DNA from: Alphaproteobacteria bacterium
Lineage (GTDB): Bacteria > Pseudomonadota > Alphaproteobacteria > Rhizobiales > Aestuariivirgaceae
Length of the DNA: 6,574 bases
Reading direction: 5' to 3'
Assembly (NCBI GenBank): GCA_005884715.1
Contig: VAZZ01000118.1
Location: 1-6,574, forward strand
A program made the translations under genes and the position numbers. Each line of letters starts with the position of its first letter. Position 1 is the stretch's first letter. This document shows positions 1 through 5,587 of the stretch, in pieces. The notes beneath the pieces are model-generated. The model ran no database searches, was not told the origin of the DNA, and saw only the letters and a program-made list of their open reading frames with translations.

Positions 1-256
1 CGATGCGCGGGTCGATTCCCGTAACCGGGCCGCCCATGACGTTGACCTTGCCGGCGCTCGGCTTGAACAGGCCGGTCACCAGATTGAGTGTCGTCGACTT
101 GCCGCAGCCGGTGCGGCCGACGACGGCGACGAATTCGCCGCGCGCCACCGTCATGGTGAAGTCGTGGAGCGCGGTCAGCGATCTTCCGTCCGGCGTCAGG
201 AACCGGCGCGTCACATTGATCAGCTCTATGGCGGGAGCCGTTTCGGTACTTGTCAT
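1..256 (-). CDS. ABC transporter ATP-binding protein, N-terminal part (SsuB/TauB-type)
   Basis: This is the first 85 residues of a nucleotide-binding subunit that would power uptake of the ligand caught by the substrate-binding protein encoded just upstream. The gene leaves the window at base 1. Visible are an N-terminal beta-strand region, the Walker A loop GRTGCGKST at residues 47-55, and the usual continuation LNLVTGLFKPSAGKV. The Q-loop, signature motif and Walker B lie outside. The variant Walker A and the order (binding protein, then ATPase) fit the nitrate/sulfonate/taurine group of importers. The chosen ATG at 256 gives a normal length before Walker A, but its upstream GGGTC is only a weak Shine-Dalgarno. 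The gap to the preceding gene is 61 bp with no terminator, so one operon is inferred. The ligand is not determinable. Confidence 0.9.
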   Translation of the reverse strand, partial: MTSTETAPAIELINVTRRFLTPDGRSLTALHDFTMTVARGEFVAVVGRTGCGKSTTLNLVTGLFKPSAGKVNVMGGPVTGIDPRI

Positions 257-317
257 GGCGATGACCCGTTGAGGGAGCGGCTGGCCCTGTAACAACGCGA
301 GCCGGCCGCAGCCCCAC

Positions 318-1331
318 TTACTTCGCGTTCTTCACGAACTCGGTGGTGTAGGTCTTGGAGAGGTCGATCTCCTTGCCCTGCAGGTCCTTCTTGAAGGCCG
401 ACAGCACCGAGAGCACGGTTTTCGGCCCATCCGCGGGCATCACGCCGTCGGGGGTGAACATCGCCTTGCCGTCGGCCAGCGCCTTCACGTAGCCTTCCTT
501 GTCGCCCACATAGAAGTCCTTCGGCATCTTGTCGGCAATTTCCGCGGCCGAATGGGTGTTGATGAACTTCAGCGTCTTGACGAAAGCATTGGCGAGCTTC
601 TGCACTGTTTCCTTGTTGGCCTCGACCCAGGCCGCGTCCATATAGAGAGAGGCGGCTGGATAGGTGCCTCCGAGCGCCTGCTTGGTGCCCTCGATGGTGC
701 GCATATCAACCAGAACGCTGGCTTCGCCCGTCTTAAGCAGACGCGAAATCGTTGGCTCCGTCGTCATGCCCGCCTGAATCTTGTCCTGCTGCATGGCGGC
801 GATGAAGGTGTTGCCGGCGCCCACCGGCACAGAGGTGAAATCGCCAAGCTTGACTCCGTTCTTGACGGCCAGAAATTGGGTGAGGAAGTTGGTCGACGAG
901 CCAAGCCCGGTGACACCGAGATTCTTGCCGGCGAAATCCGCCGGCGACTTGATTTCCGGGTGCTTGGTCGAAACCAGTTCCACTTCCCCCGGCGCCTGGC
1001 TGAACTGGACGACCGATTCGACAAACTTGCCCTTGGCCTGCAGGTCGATCGAGTGATCATAGAAGCCGACGACACCCTGCACGTCGCCCGCCAGCAGTTC
1101 ATTCTCTGCATCGACACCCGCCGGTTCGTTCAGCAATTCAACATCGAGCCCCTCATCCTTGAAATAGCCGAGCGACTCCGTAAGTTTCGCGGGCAAATAG
1201 ATTTGCATCTCATAGCCACCCACCATGATCGAAACCTTGGTATCCGCCTGCGCGGCGGAGGGCATGGCGAAACTAGCCGTCGCCAGAACGGCGGCGAGGG
1301 CGGCGGAATGAAATAGAGTGCGAGCGAGCAT
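318..1331 (-). CDS. ABC transporter substrate-binding protein, NMT1/THI5-like (SsuA/TauA superfamily)
   Basis: This is a periplasmic solute-binding protein of 337 residues, a normal family length. The ATG at 1331 is preferred over an in-frame ATG at 1355 because GGGAGA lies about 7 bases before it and it places the signal peptide at the very start: LARTL, a hydrophobic stretch to about residue 22, then PSAAQA with likely cleavage before Asp30. The mature protein opens with a beta strand (KVSIMVGGYEM), then a helix and GYFKDEGLDVELL, typical of NMT1-like domains. IKSPADFAGKNLGVTGLGSST is the family's hinge region (LKGKxIGV-like followed by a ligand-contacting GSST). The ATPase gene follows 61 bp downstream; the permease gene is not in the window. 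The family takes up nitrate, alkanesulfonates, taurine, pyrimidines or aromatic acids, and I cannot choose between them. Family assignment is secure, ligand unknown. Confidence 0.93.
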   Translation of the reverse strand: MLARTLFHSAALAAVLATASFAMPSAAQADTKVSIMVGGYEMQIYLPAKLTESLGYFKDEGLDVELLNEPAGVDAENELLAGDVQGVVGFYDHSIDLQAKGKFVESVVQFSQAPGEVELVSTKHPEIKSPADFAGKNLGVTGLGSSTNFLTQFLAVKNGVKLGDFTSVPVGAGNTFIAAMQQDKIQAGMTTEPTISRLLKTGEASVLVDMRTIEGTKQALGGTYPAASLYMDAAWVEANKETVQKLANAFVKTLKFINTHSAAEIADKMPKDFYVGDKEGYVKALADGKAMFTPDGVMPADGPKTVLSVLSAFKKDLQGKEIDLSKTYTTEFVKNAK

Positions 1332-1691
1332 TGTGTTCTCCCATTGCTTTTCCAATGCCTACCCGTCTTGTACCGCTCATCGAGCAATGCAGGATGGCAC
1401 GTCTTGCGGTTCTTACGACGGCAACCTTTCAGTTGGCTTTCAATTCCTCAGCACTTCACCGAGCCACCCCAAGGTATCGAACCCGACCAATCCGCCCCGG
1501 CAAGTACCTTGCCTTACCCTTTACCATTAAGGACCGTCGGTCCCCTGTTAACGCACGAAATGGGCATACAAATTCCTTGCTCGCTCCCTGGCCGTGCATT
1601 TGCATCATCATAAATTGAGCCGCCGCGCGAATGCCCACCGCAGTCCGACGGCCGCATAGCTCGCCAGGCGCTGGGCTGCGCGACACTTGGC
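1332..1691. promoter_or_regulatory. Gene-free upstream region of the transporter operon with two short palindromes
   Basis: About 360 bp contain no ORF with a credible ribosome binding site. The minus-strand transporter promoter should lie here, but I see no convincing -35/-10 pair. Two compact inverted repeats stand out: GCAAG-TAC-CTTGC at 1500-1512 and GGACCG-T-CGGTCC at 1531-1543. The second is a perfect 13-bp odd palindrome. A further pair, CAAGGTA near 1472 and TACCTTG near 1505, is also complementary. They could be operators for a dimeric regulator; that is inference. No thiamine-riboswitch-like consensus was recognised. Confidence 0.3.
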
Positions 1692-1868
1692 TTATTTTTT
1701 CCTCGGTTTTTCGTCTTTTGCGGTGTTGGCTTCTGACTCCTCGCGCAGCGCGCGCAGCCGAAGGATTTTTTCATGAAATTGCTGGCGCTGTGTCGCGACT
1801 ATTGCTCTTGCATCAAGAGGCGTAAGCGAGCCATCGTGCACTTCTATGGGCGTGATGGATGTGGCCAT
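1692..1868 (-). CDS. Small charged helical protein, 58 aa, hypothetical
   Basis: I do not recognise this family. The ATG at 1868 has a strong Shine-Dalgarno (GGGAGGG) about 5 bases upstream, the best in the window; an in-frame TTG at 1889 lies upstream of that Shine-Dalgarno and is rejected. Residues 1-28 are mixed, with TPIEVHDGSLTPLDA. Residues about 20-45 (ARAIVATQRQQFHEK, then ILRLRALREE) look like one long amphipathic helix, and the tail KDEKPRKK is highly basic. There is no signal peptide or membrane segment. It starts 30 bp after the 45-aa membrane protein gene, so the two are probably co-transcribed. The strong ribosome binding site and protein-like composition support a real gene. 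Its function is unknown. Confidence 0.6.
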   Translation of the reverse strand: MATSITPIEVHDGSLTPLDARAIVATQRQQFHEKILRLRALREESEANTAKDEKPRKK

Positions 1869-1898
1869 TGGACCCTCCCAGTCTGACAACGATGACGA

Positions 1899-2036
1899 CT
1901 ATGCCCATCCCAGGATCATGAGTGCCGGCAGCACGATTAGGAAACCGACGGTAAGCCCGCCACCCACAATACGAAGAGCCATCTCAAGATAGTCTGATAA
2001 GTCTAAGGTGGGTCGCCGCGCTTTATGTTGCGTCAT
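1899..2036 (-). CDS. Small single-span membrane protein, 45 aa, hypothetical
   Basis: This gene was read directly from the complementary strand: ATG at 2036, TAG at 1899-1901. GAGGG lies about 7 bases before the start. The protein has a basic cytoplasmic-looking head (MTQHKARRPT), a short acidic linker (LDLSDYLEMA), then a continuous hydrophobic stretch from about residue 22 to 45 (LRIVGGGLTVGFLIVLPALM, then ILGWA) that ends at the stop. By the positive-inside rule the N-terminus should face the cytoplasm. The glycine triplet at the helix start is notable. The 58-aa gene follows after 30 bp on the same strand, which suggests a two-gene unit. No family recognised; small membrane proteins of this kind are often stress-linked, but that is inference here. 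Confidence 0.6.
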   Translation of the reverse strand: MTQHKARRPTLDLSDYLEMALRIVGGGLTVGFLIVLPALMILGWA

Positions 2037-2159
2037 GGTCAGACCCTCTGCTTTCTATCGCACCTGGACTTTGGATGATTCGGTCAAAATAACGAGGGCG
2101 ATCGCTTCCTTTTTCAGATCGGGCACAACACTAAGCCGAGCGGGCGTCTTATGCCCCAC

Positions 2160-2433
2160 CTACAATGCGCAACGATCAGCCTGGTTCCCACAATTTTTGG
2201 CGGCCGTGCAGATTTTTCGGTGGATAAGCTCCGCCCTTCCAGCCATTTTAACGCCGAATGCCTCGACCTTCACGGTTATTGGCCCCTCGACGATCTTCTT
2301 CGTGGGAGCACCAGGCCTTTTGTGCGAGATTCCGAATGTCCACACCCTCGAGCGTCGGCGTGGTGATCATAACCTTCACCGCGCGATTCCACGGCTTGTC
2401 GTTCACTTCGATGATTTGTTTGAATGTCGGCAT
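2160..2433 (-). pseudogene. Small hypothetical gene, apparently frameshifted
   Basis: From an ATG at 2433 the frame reads like real protein for about 41 residues (MPTFKQIIEVNDKPW, later TLEGVDIRNLAQKAW), with alternating strands and a helix. It then degenerates into an arginine-rich tail ending at 2248. In the frame one base over, protein-like sequence with good codon use continues (PTKKIVEGPITVKVEAFGVK), to a stop at 2160. The simplest reading is one small gene of about 65-90 residues broken by a single-base indel near 2300-2310. No good Shine-Dalgarno precedes 2433, and an intrinsic terminator lies 10 bp upstream, so expression is doubtful. The first part faintly resembles beta-grasp (ubiquitin-like) layouts, but I do not claim that family. 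Confidence 0.35.
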
Positions 2434-2442
2434 CAGACCATC

Positions 2443-2478
2443 AAAAGAAGCCCGCCGCCGGGAAAGCCGGGACGGGCT
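2443..2478 (-). terminator. Intrinsic terminator for leftward transcription
   Basis: Read on the minus strand, AGCCCG (2478-2473) pairs with CGGGCT (2454-2449). The stem continues through a U-G, a C-G and four more G-C pairs with one bulged base, closing a CUUUC loop. It is followed directly by TTCTTTT (2449-2443). A strong GC stem plus U-rich tract is the classical Rho-independent form. On the plus strand no T-run follows, so it works in one direction. Confidence 0.65.
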
Positions 2479-2526
2479 AGTGGTGTGGTCCCGCCGGGGC
2501 TGGGGAACATGCGCAGGACGGGACCA
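2443..2526 (-). ncRNA. Candidate small RNA, about 84 nt, under an EcfG-type promoter
   Basis: A predicted stress promoter at 2532-2556 would start transcription near 2524-2526, and an intrinsic terminator ends at 2443, leaving no room for a protein gene. Exactly at the predicted 5' end begins a hairpin: TGGTCCCG (2526-2519) pairs with CGGGACCA (2493-2486), extendable by two more pairs. Its loop of about 21 nt contains a C-rich run, TTCCCCAGCCCC. A short linker (ACACCACT) joins it to the terminator hairpin. Two hairpins with a C-rich loop able to meet G-rich Shine-Dalgarno sequences is a known design of alphaproteobacterial regulatory RNAs. What is seen is the promoter motif, both hairpins and the T-tract. 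That it is an expressed regulator is inference. The alternative is an attenuated leader for the small ORF at 2433. Confidence 0.5.
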
Positions 2527-2531
2527 AACCT

Positions 2532-2556
2532 AACGCTTGGTCAGGCGAAAGGTTCC
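2532..2556 (-). promoter_or_regulatory. EcfG (general stress sigma factor) promoter
   Basis: On the minus strand GGAAC (2556-2552), 16 bases, then CGTT (2535-2532) is a perfect match to the GGAAC-N16/17-CGTT consensus of EcfG/RpoE2-type sigma factors, which run the general stress response in Alphaproteobacteria. It points left, with the start site expected about 7 bases past CGTT. No second match was found near the other gene starts in the window. Confidence 0.65.
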
Positions 2557-2643
2557 CTTATTCCAAAAGTCCCAAGAGAGCGGCCGAGCGAATGAATAAA
2601 TGATGGTCCTCCGTTTAATTCTGTGGAACCAGTCCTTTGCCGC

Positions 2644-2660
2644 TTCCCCGATAGGGGGAA
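2644..2660. terminator. Short hairpin after the kinase gene, weak terminator candidate
   Basis: TTCCCC (2644-2649) and GGGGAA (2655-2660) form a perfect 6-bp stem with a 5-nt loop, 30 bp past the kinase stop codon. No T-tract follows on either strand, so intrinsic termination is uncertain; it might only protect the 3' end of the message. Confidence 0.25.
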
Positions 2661-2689
2661 ATGATGGCCGAATGCGTCGATGCAATTCC

Positions 2690-3631
2690 TTAGACGGAGG
2701 CTCGGCCTTTCCGCCCTACGGGTACAATGACAAGAAGTGATTTTGGTCGAATGTGATATTTCAACGGAGAGTGAAGTTTAACGACCTCTCCGTCGGCAGC
2801 AACGCTCAATCGCTTGTGCCTGGTGGACACGACAAGGGCCTCCGCCTCGAACCTGATCACGTCGGTTGGCTTCTCACCGGTGAACACAAGGGCGAACGCG
2901 GTCGCGATCAGCCGCCAACGGCTTGAGGCTGCCGGCATCATCACCCACAAGTGGCCCTGATCCAAGGCTGTGCGCTTTCCCAATCGGGTCAGGGTCATGT
3001 CATACTTGTTGTTCCCGACGAAGAGCAAAGCCGTCCGGCATTCGACGCGCGGTTGGGTTTTCGGACGTAGTTCCAGTTTCAGAACCCGAAATCGCGCAAC
3101 CATGGCAATTGACGCCCGAATGAGGGCAATCCATTTTCCATATCCGGCTCTTTGCAGGCCTTCCCGCAGGCGAACGACTGCGGGATAGAGTCCGACGTTG
3201 GAATTGTTCAGGAATATCTTGTCGTTTACTTCACCGACGTCGACCAGGGTAGCCCTGCCGGTGACGATGGTTTCGACGGCAGCGTCGAGTTCAAGCGGAA
3301 TTTTCAAATCGCGGGCAAAGTGATTGAGGGTACCGAGCGGAAGAATACCGAGCTTCGTGCGGCTCCCTACCAGTGCGCTTGCGACCGCATTTACGGTCCC
3401 ATCTCCACCGCCGCTGACAACGATATCATAATCGCCCTCGGCGGCGCGCTTCGCAACCTGCGCAATCCGCATTGCCTCGCCGATGTGGAGGAACTCCGGC
3501 GTTAATCCGTGACGGGCGAATGAACTGCTGACACGAGCCGGCAAGCCGGCTTCTGCTTTGCCGGCCCGCTCATTGAGTATGCAGCAAATGCGAATTTGCG
3601 ACGAAGCAAGCGGTCTAGAATTTTTGCTCAT
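2690..3631 (-). CDS. Diacylglycerol kinase family lipid kinase (YegS/LCB5-like)
   Basis: This is a soluble or membrane-associated kinase that transfers phosphate from ATP to a lipid hydroxyl, typically diacylglycerol giving phosphatidic acid, or a sphingoid or polyprenyl-type lipid in some relatives. Of 313 residues, the N-terminal NTP-binding fold carries ILNERAGKA (18-26, the usual NPxSG site in a degenerate form), the diagnostic GGGDGT at 74-79, and LPLGTLNHFARDL at 97-109. The C-terminal beta-sandwich domain includes LNNSNVGLYP (141-150) and the conserved ADGE (279-282). Length is normal. The ATG at 3631 overlaps the TGA of the DUF2127 gene as ATGA, so translation is likely coupled, and no separate promoter is needed. 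A divergent PAP2 phosphatase lies beyond the DUF2127 gene. The kinase fold is sure; the lipid substrate is not. Confidence 0.93.
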   Translation of the reverse strand: MSKNSRPLASSQIRICCILNERAGKAEAGLPARVSSSFARHGLTPEFLHIGEAMRIAQVAKRAAEGDYDIVVSGGGDGTVNAVASALVGSRTKLGILPLGTLNHFARDLKIPLELDAAVETIVTGRATLVDVGEVNDKIFLNNSNVGLYPAVVRLREGLQRAGYGKWIALIRASIAMVARFRVLKLELRPKTQPRVECRTALLFVGNNKYDMTLTRLGKRTALDQGHLWVMMPAASSRWRLIATAFALVFTGEKPTDVIRFEAEALVVSTRHKRLSVAADGEVVKLHSPLKYHIRPKSLLVIVPVGRKGRASV

Positions 3632-4131
3632 GACGTCTTGGCTGGGGGATCGGTCGGCAGGTGGTGGCGAATGAGCTGGTATTCATGCCAGATCAAATAT
3701 ATCACGAAGAAGTCAAAGACAGTGAGCAGCACCAGCCCGATCGAGTGAGTGTAGGTATACCTATATAGCTGATAGGCGATAAAGAGACCCAGCGCTACGA
3801 GGGAGGCGGGATAGGCCCAGGCCTTGCTCCTCAGAAGGCCGGCCACCAAGAACAATTTCACAATCCCATGGCTCACCAGGTAGAAGATATAGAAGTTTTT
3901 CGTGCTTACAGAAAAATTCTGCGCCATATTGAGGAGAAGCGTCGCCACGATATCATTCGGATCTTCGTTGAACTCATCCTGCGTGAGCCAGGTGATCCAA
4001 CCGACAATTGTCTCGGTGCTAATGAGGGCAAGCGCAACTCCAGCGAGGCATTCCAGGACCGCATGGGCACCCTTCAGAAGTATACTGACTTCGAAAATCT
4101 GGTGGATGCGATGTTCCGTAAAAGCCGCCAT
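3628..4131 (-). CDS. DUF2127 family membrane protein
   Basis: This 167-residue integral membrane protein matches DUF2127 in layout and in several typical stretches: HRIHQIFEVSILLKG near the N-terminus, FYLVSHGIVKLFLVAGLLRS (83-102) and AYPASLVALGLFIAYQLYR (106-124). Four hydrophobic segments fall at about 13-37, 78-100, 105-123 and 129-150, separated by a polar loop (TQDEFNEDPND, 50-60). The ATG at 4131 has AAGG five bases upstream. The family has no established biochemical role. It overlaps the downstream kinase gene by ATGA, so the two are made together. A moderate sigma-70-like pair, TTGCTA and GATAAA 17 bases apart, lies upstream within 4160-4195. Confidence 0.87.
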   Translation of the reverse strand: MAAFTEHRIHQIFEVSILLKGAHAVLECLAGVALALISTETIVGWITWLTQDEFNEDPNDIVATLLLNMAQNFSVSTKNFYIFYLVSHGIVKLFLVAGLLRSKAWAYPASLVALGLFIAYQLYRYTYTHSIGLVLLTVFDFFVIYLIWHEYQLIRHHLPTDPPAKTS

Positions 4132-4199
4132 GAAAACCTTTTGCCAGGATCAGCCACTGGCAGCGACAGATTTATCGACCGCCATCATTCACATAGCAA
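4132..4199. promoter_or_regulatory. Divergent promoter region between DUF2127 and PAP2 genes
   Basis: The 68 bp between the two divergent starts hold an inverted repeat, TGCCAG (4142-4147) and CTGGCA (4157-4162), in the DUF2127 leader close to its start codon. A minus-strand pair TTGCTA-N17-GATAAA is a plausible vegetative promoter for the DUF2127-kinase operon. The repeat could be an operator or an RNA hairpin. All of this is motif-level evidence only. Confidence 0.3.
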
Positions 4200-4938
4200 A
4201 TGAACTTATGCGATCGAGCAAGGAAACACCTGGAGAGCTCAGCGCTGCTCAAGTGCTGGCGGTCGTCCTTCCCAAGGCTATTTGACCTCATTTTGACGCT
4301 CATGAGCCCGGGACGTCTGCCTCTGGCATTCGGTCTCGTCATCGCAGCCGCATGCTGGCTCGCCTTCTTTGGCGTCGTTGAAGACTATATTGAGGGCGAT
4401 CCTCTCATCCAAGCTGATCTCCGCGTTATCTCCTTTCTGCAGACCCTCCGGGAACCTGGCGTCAATCAAGTAATGCTATTTCTCACCTACCTCGGCAATT
4501 GGCAGGTAATCACAGCAGGGGCCGTTGTGTTTGCATTCTTGATGTATTTGTCCCGCCGGTGGTGGTGGCTGACCGCTTTCGCCGCCTCGATACTCGGCGA
4601 ACAACTACTCTCCCAAGTCACCAAGTTTACACTTCACCGGGGGAAGGCCCAACCCCGATAATGCGTTGCTTCCTGCGGCCGGCAGCAGCTTTCCCAGCGG
4701 TCACGCTCTCATTGCCTTTGCCTTTTACGGCTTCATCGCATGTTATGCGGTGGCTCAGACGAGGAGCTGGTGGGCAAGGACGCTCATTATTGCCGGCATT
4801 ATCCCATTGATTCTAGGGATTGGCTTCTCGCGGATTTATCTTGGGGTTCATTGGCCAACTGATGTCATCGCGAGCTTTGCCCTCGGGCCCGCCTGGGTGG
4901 CGACCGTCTTAACTTCTTCAATCTCGCCTGGCCTCTAA
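4200..4938 (+). pseudogene. PAP2-family lipid phosphatase, broken by a one-base frameshift
   Basis: PAP2 enzymes remove phosphate from membrane lipids such as phosphatidic acid or undecaprenyl diphosphate. The first frame (4200-4661) gives an N-terminal region with membrane segments (GRLPLAFGLVIAAACWLAFF; QVITAGAVVFAFLMYL), then stops. The next frame, read from about 4645 to 4938, continues the protein. Deleting one G from the five-G run at 4639-4643 restores KFTLHRGRPNPDN, the KX6RP motif, followed by SFPSGHAL (PSGH motif) and SRIYLGVHWPTD (SRX5HX3D). All catalytic residues therefore survive, split over two frames. The ATG at 4200 lacks a Shine-Dalgarno; an in-frame ATG at 4302 is an alternative start. 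It is divergent from the DUF2127-kinase operon. Either a recent pseudogene or a homopolymer sequencing error; a second frame change nearby favours decay. Confidence 0.82.
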
Positions 4939-5183
4939 CCTCACAGGAAAATAGCCGGCCCTTATCATCCTGGATCGTTGCAGCCGGCGTAGCGGTGTGG
5001 ATAGCGTTTGTGGCGGCCTTCTTTTTGACCCATCCGCTGATTGAACGAGTAGCTCCGCTTGGGCTCGGCGCCGTGTACGTTGGAGACTGGCGGAGCGGGC
5101 GTGAATACAATGTATGGGCGCCTTCCGGACGGGTCATCATGCCGGACGAGTTCGCTTCTCGGAGGCCTGAGTCATCTCGTTAG
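4902..5183 (+). pseudogene. Probable C-terminal remnant of the PAP2 protein after a second frame change
   Basis: After the preceding frame ends at 4938, the original frame becomes open again and reads through LTSQENSRPLSSW and a strong hydrophobic segment (IVAAGVAVWIAFVAAFFL) to THPLIERVAPLGLGAVYVG, ending at the TAG at 5181-5183. There is no ribosome binding site or good start. It is in the same frame as the first PAP2 piece, so a loss of one base between about 4890 and 4930 would join it on. Codon use is protein-like up to about 5100. It might instead be a scrap of an unrelated membrane protein. Confidence 0.35.
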
Positions 5184-5370
5184 ACGAAAGGCCTATTCCT
5201 TCAGATCAGCAGGCCGGGGAAATGCGAACCGCACGCCATTACATGAGTGATGGCGGCCCCATCGTATTCGTCGCCCGAGCGGTATAGGAAGCCGGGTTGG
5301 TTTCGATAGACTAGATTTCAGACTGAGACACTACCGTAAATTCGGTAGTGTCTCAGTTTGCGGTTGCCGC
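5184..5370. other. Gene-free spacer
   Basis: No ORF with a start signal is seen here. Apart from the 15-bp palindrome at 5322-5357 it holds only a small inverted repeat, CGCCAT (5234-5239) and ATGGCG (5250-5255). No tRNA or other RNA gene was recognised. It separates the broken PAP2 gene from integrase debris. Confidence 0.5.
5322..5357. repeat. Perfect 15-bp inverted repeat with a 6-nt loop
   Basis: ACTGAGACACTACCG (5322-5336) and its exact complement (5343-5357) flank TAAATT. The 36-bp element lies 14 bp beyond the 3' end of the integrase remnant. Only TTT follows on the plus strand, so it is a poor intrinsic terminator by T-tract, though the stem is strong. It may be a recombination or attachment element, two abutting transposon ends, or a bidirectional terminator. 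The symmetry itself is certain; the role is not. Confidence 0.8.
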
Positions 5371-5550
5371 TCATGACCGCTTCCCTTTCATGGGCAGCAC
5401 CTTCGCACCGGTAAGCAGTTCACTAAATGCGGCCCACGCCTCCATCAGCTTGCGGCGCTTTTGGAACTGGTCGCCGCGCCGTTAGGCGGCCTCCGCCTTG
5501 TCGCTGATATGGTGGGCCAGGCGTGTCGGGGAACGAAGTTTGAGCCGGCC
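5371..5550 (-). pseudogene. Tyrosine integrase, C-terminal remnant with in-frame stop
   Basis: In the minus frame ending at TGA 5371-5373 the translation contains LAHHISDKAEAA, a stop, then RRGDQFQKRRKLMEAWAAF. This is the well-known tail of P4-type phage/island integrases, where LAH holds a catalytic histidine region and AAYRRGD normally carries the catalytic tyrosine. The tyrosine codon is TAA here (5482-5484), which removes the nucleophile and truncates the protein. Just upstream a frame change would add TSFPDT, also typical of the family; beyond about 5553 nothing related remains. It is clearly a dead fragment of roughly 60 codons from a protein of about 400. It marks the edge of a former integrative element or genomic island. 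Confidence 0.75.
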
Positions 5551-5565
5551 TCAAGTGTCTGGGCA

Positions 5566-5582
5566 GCTTTCGGTGTGAAAGC
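5566..5582. terminator. Hairpin just after the glycosyltransferase gene, weak terminator candidate
   Basis: GCTTTC (5566-5571) and GAAAGC (5577-5582) form a perfect 6-bp stem with a 5-nt loop, 5 bp past the stop codon of the leftward glycosyltransferase gene. No T-tract follows on that strand, so termination is uncertain. Confidence 0.25.
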
Positions 5583-5587
5583 CGACC

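Noticed and set aside
552..1316. Long plus-strand open frame of 254 codons
   Set aside because: It is antisense to the clearly real substrate-binding protein gene; the translation is rich in Arg, Gly and His with no domain, and it is a mirror of the codon pattern on the other strand.
1470..1490. tRNA T-arm-like sequence (GGTTCGA on the minus strand)
   Set aside because: The flanking bases do not pair as a T stem, and no acceptor, D or anticodon arm is present.
1332..1500. Possible thiamine riboswitch upstream of an NMT1/THI5-like gene
   Set aside because: None of the conserved THI-box segments can be found on the minus strand.
2008..2595. Plus-strand open frame of 195 codons
   Set aside because: No ribosome binding site and no recognisable domain. 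It lies opposite the start of the 45-aa gene, the frameshifted small ORF, the candidate small RNA and its promoter, all on the minus strand with better evidence.
5462..5483. Second EcfG-like promoter (GGAAC then CGTT)
   Set aside because: The spacer is 12 bases instead of 16-17, and it falls inside the integrase remnant with no gene placed to use it.
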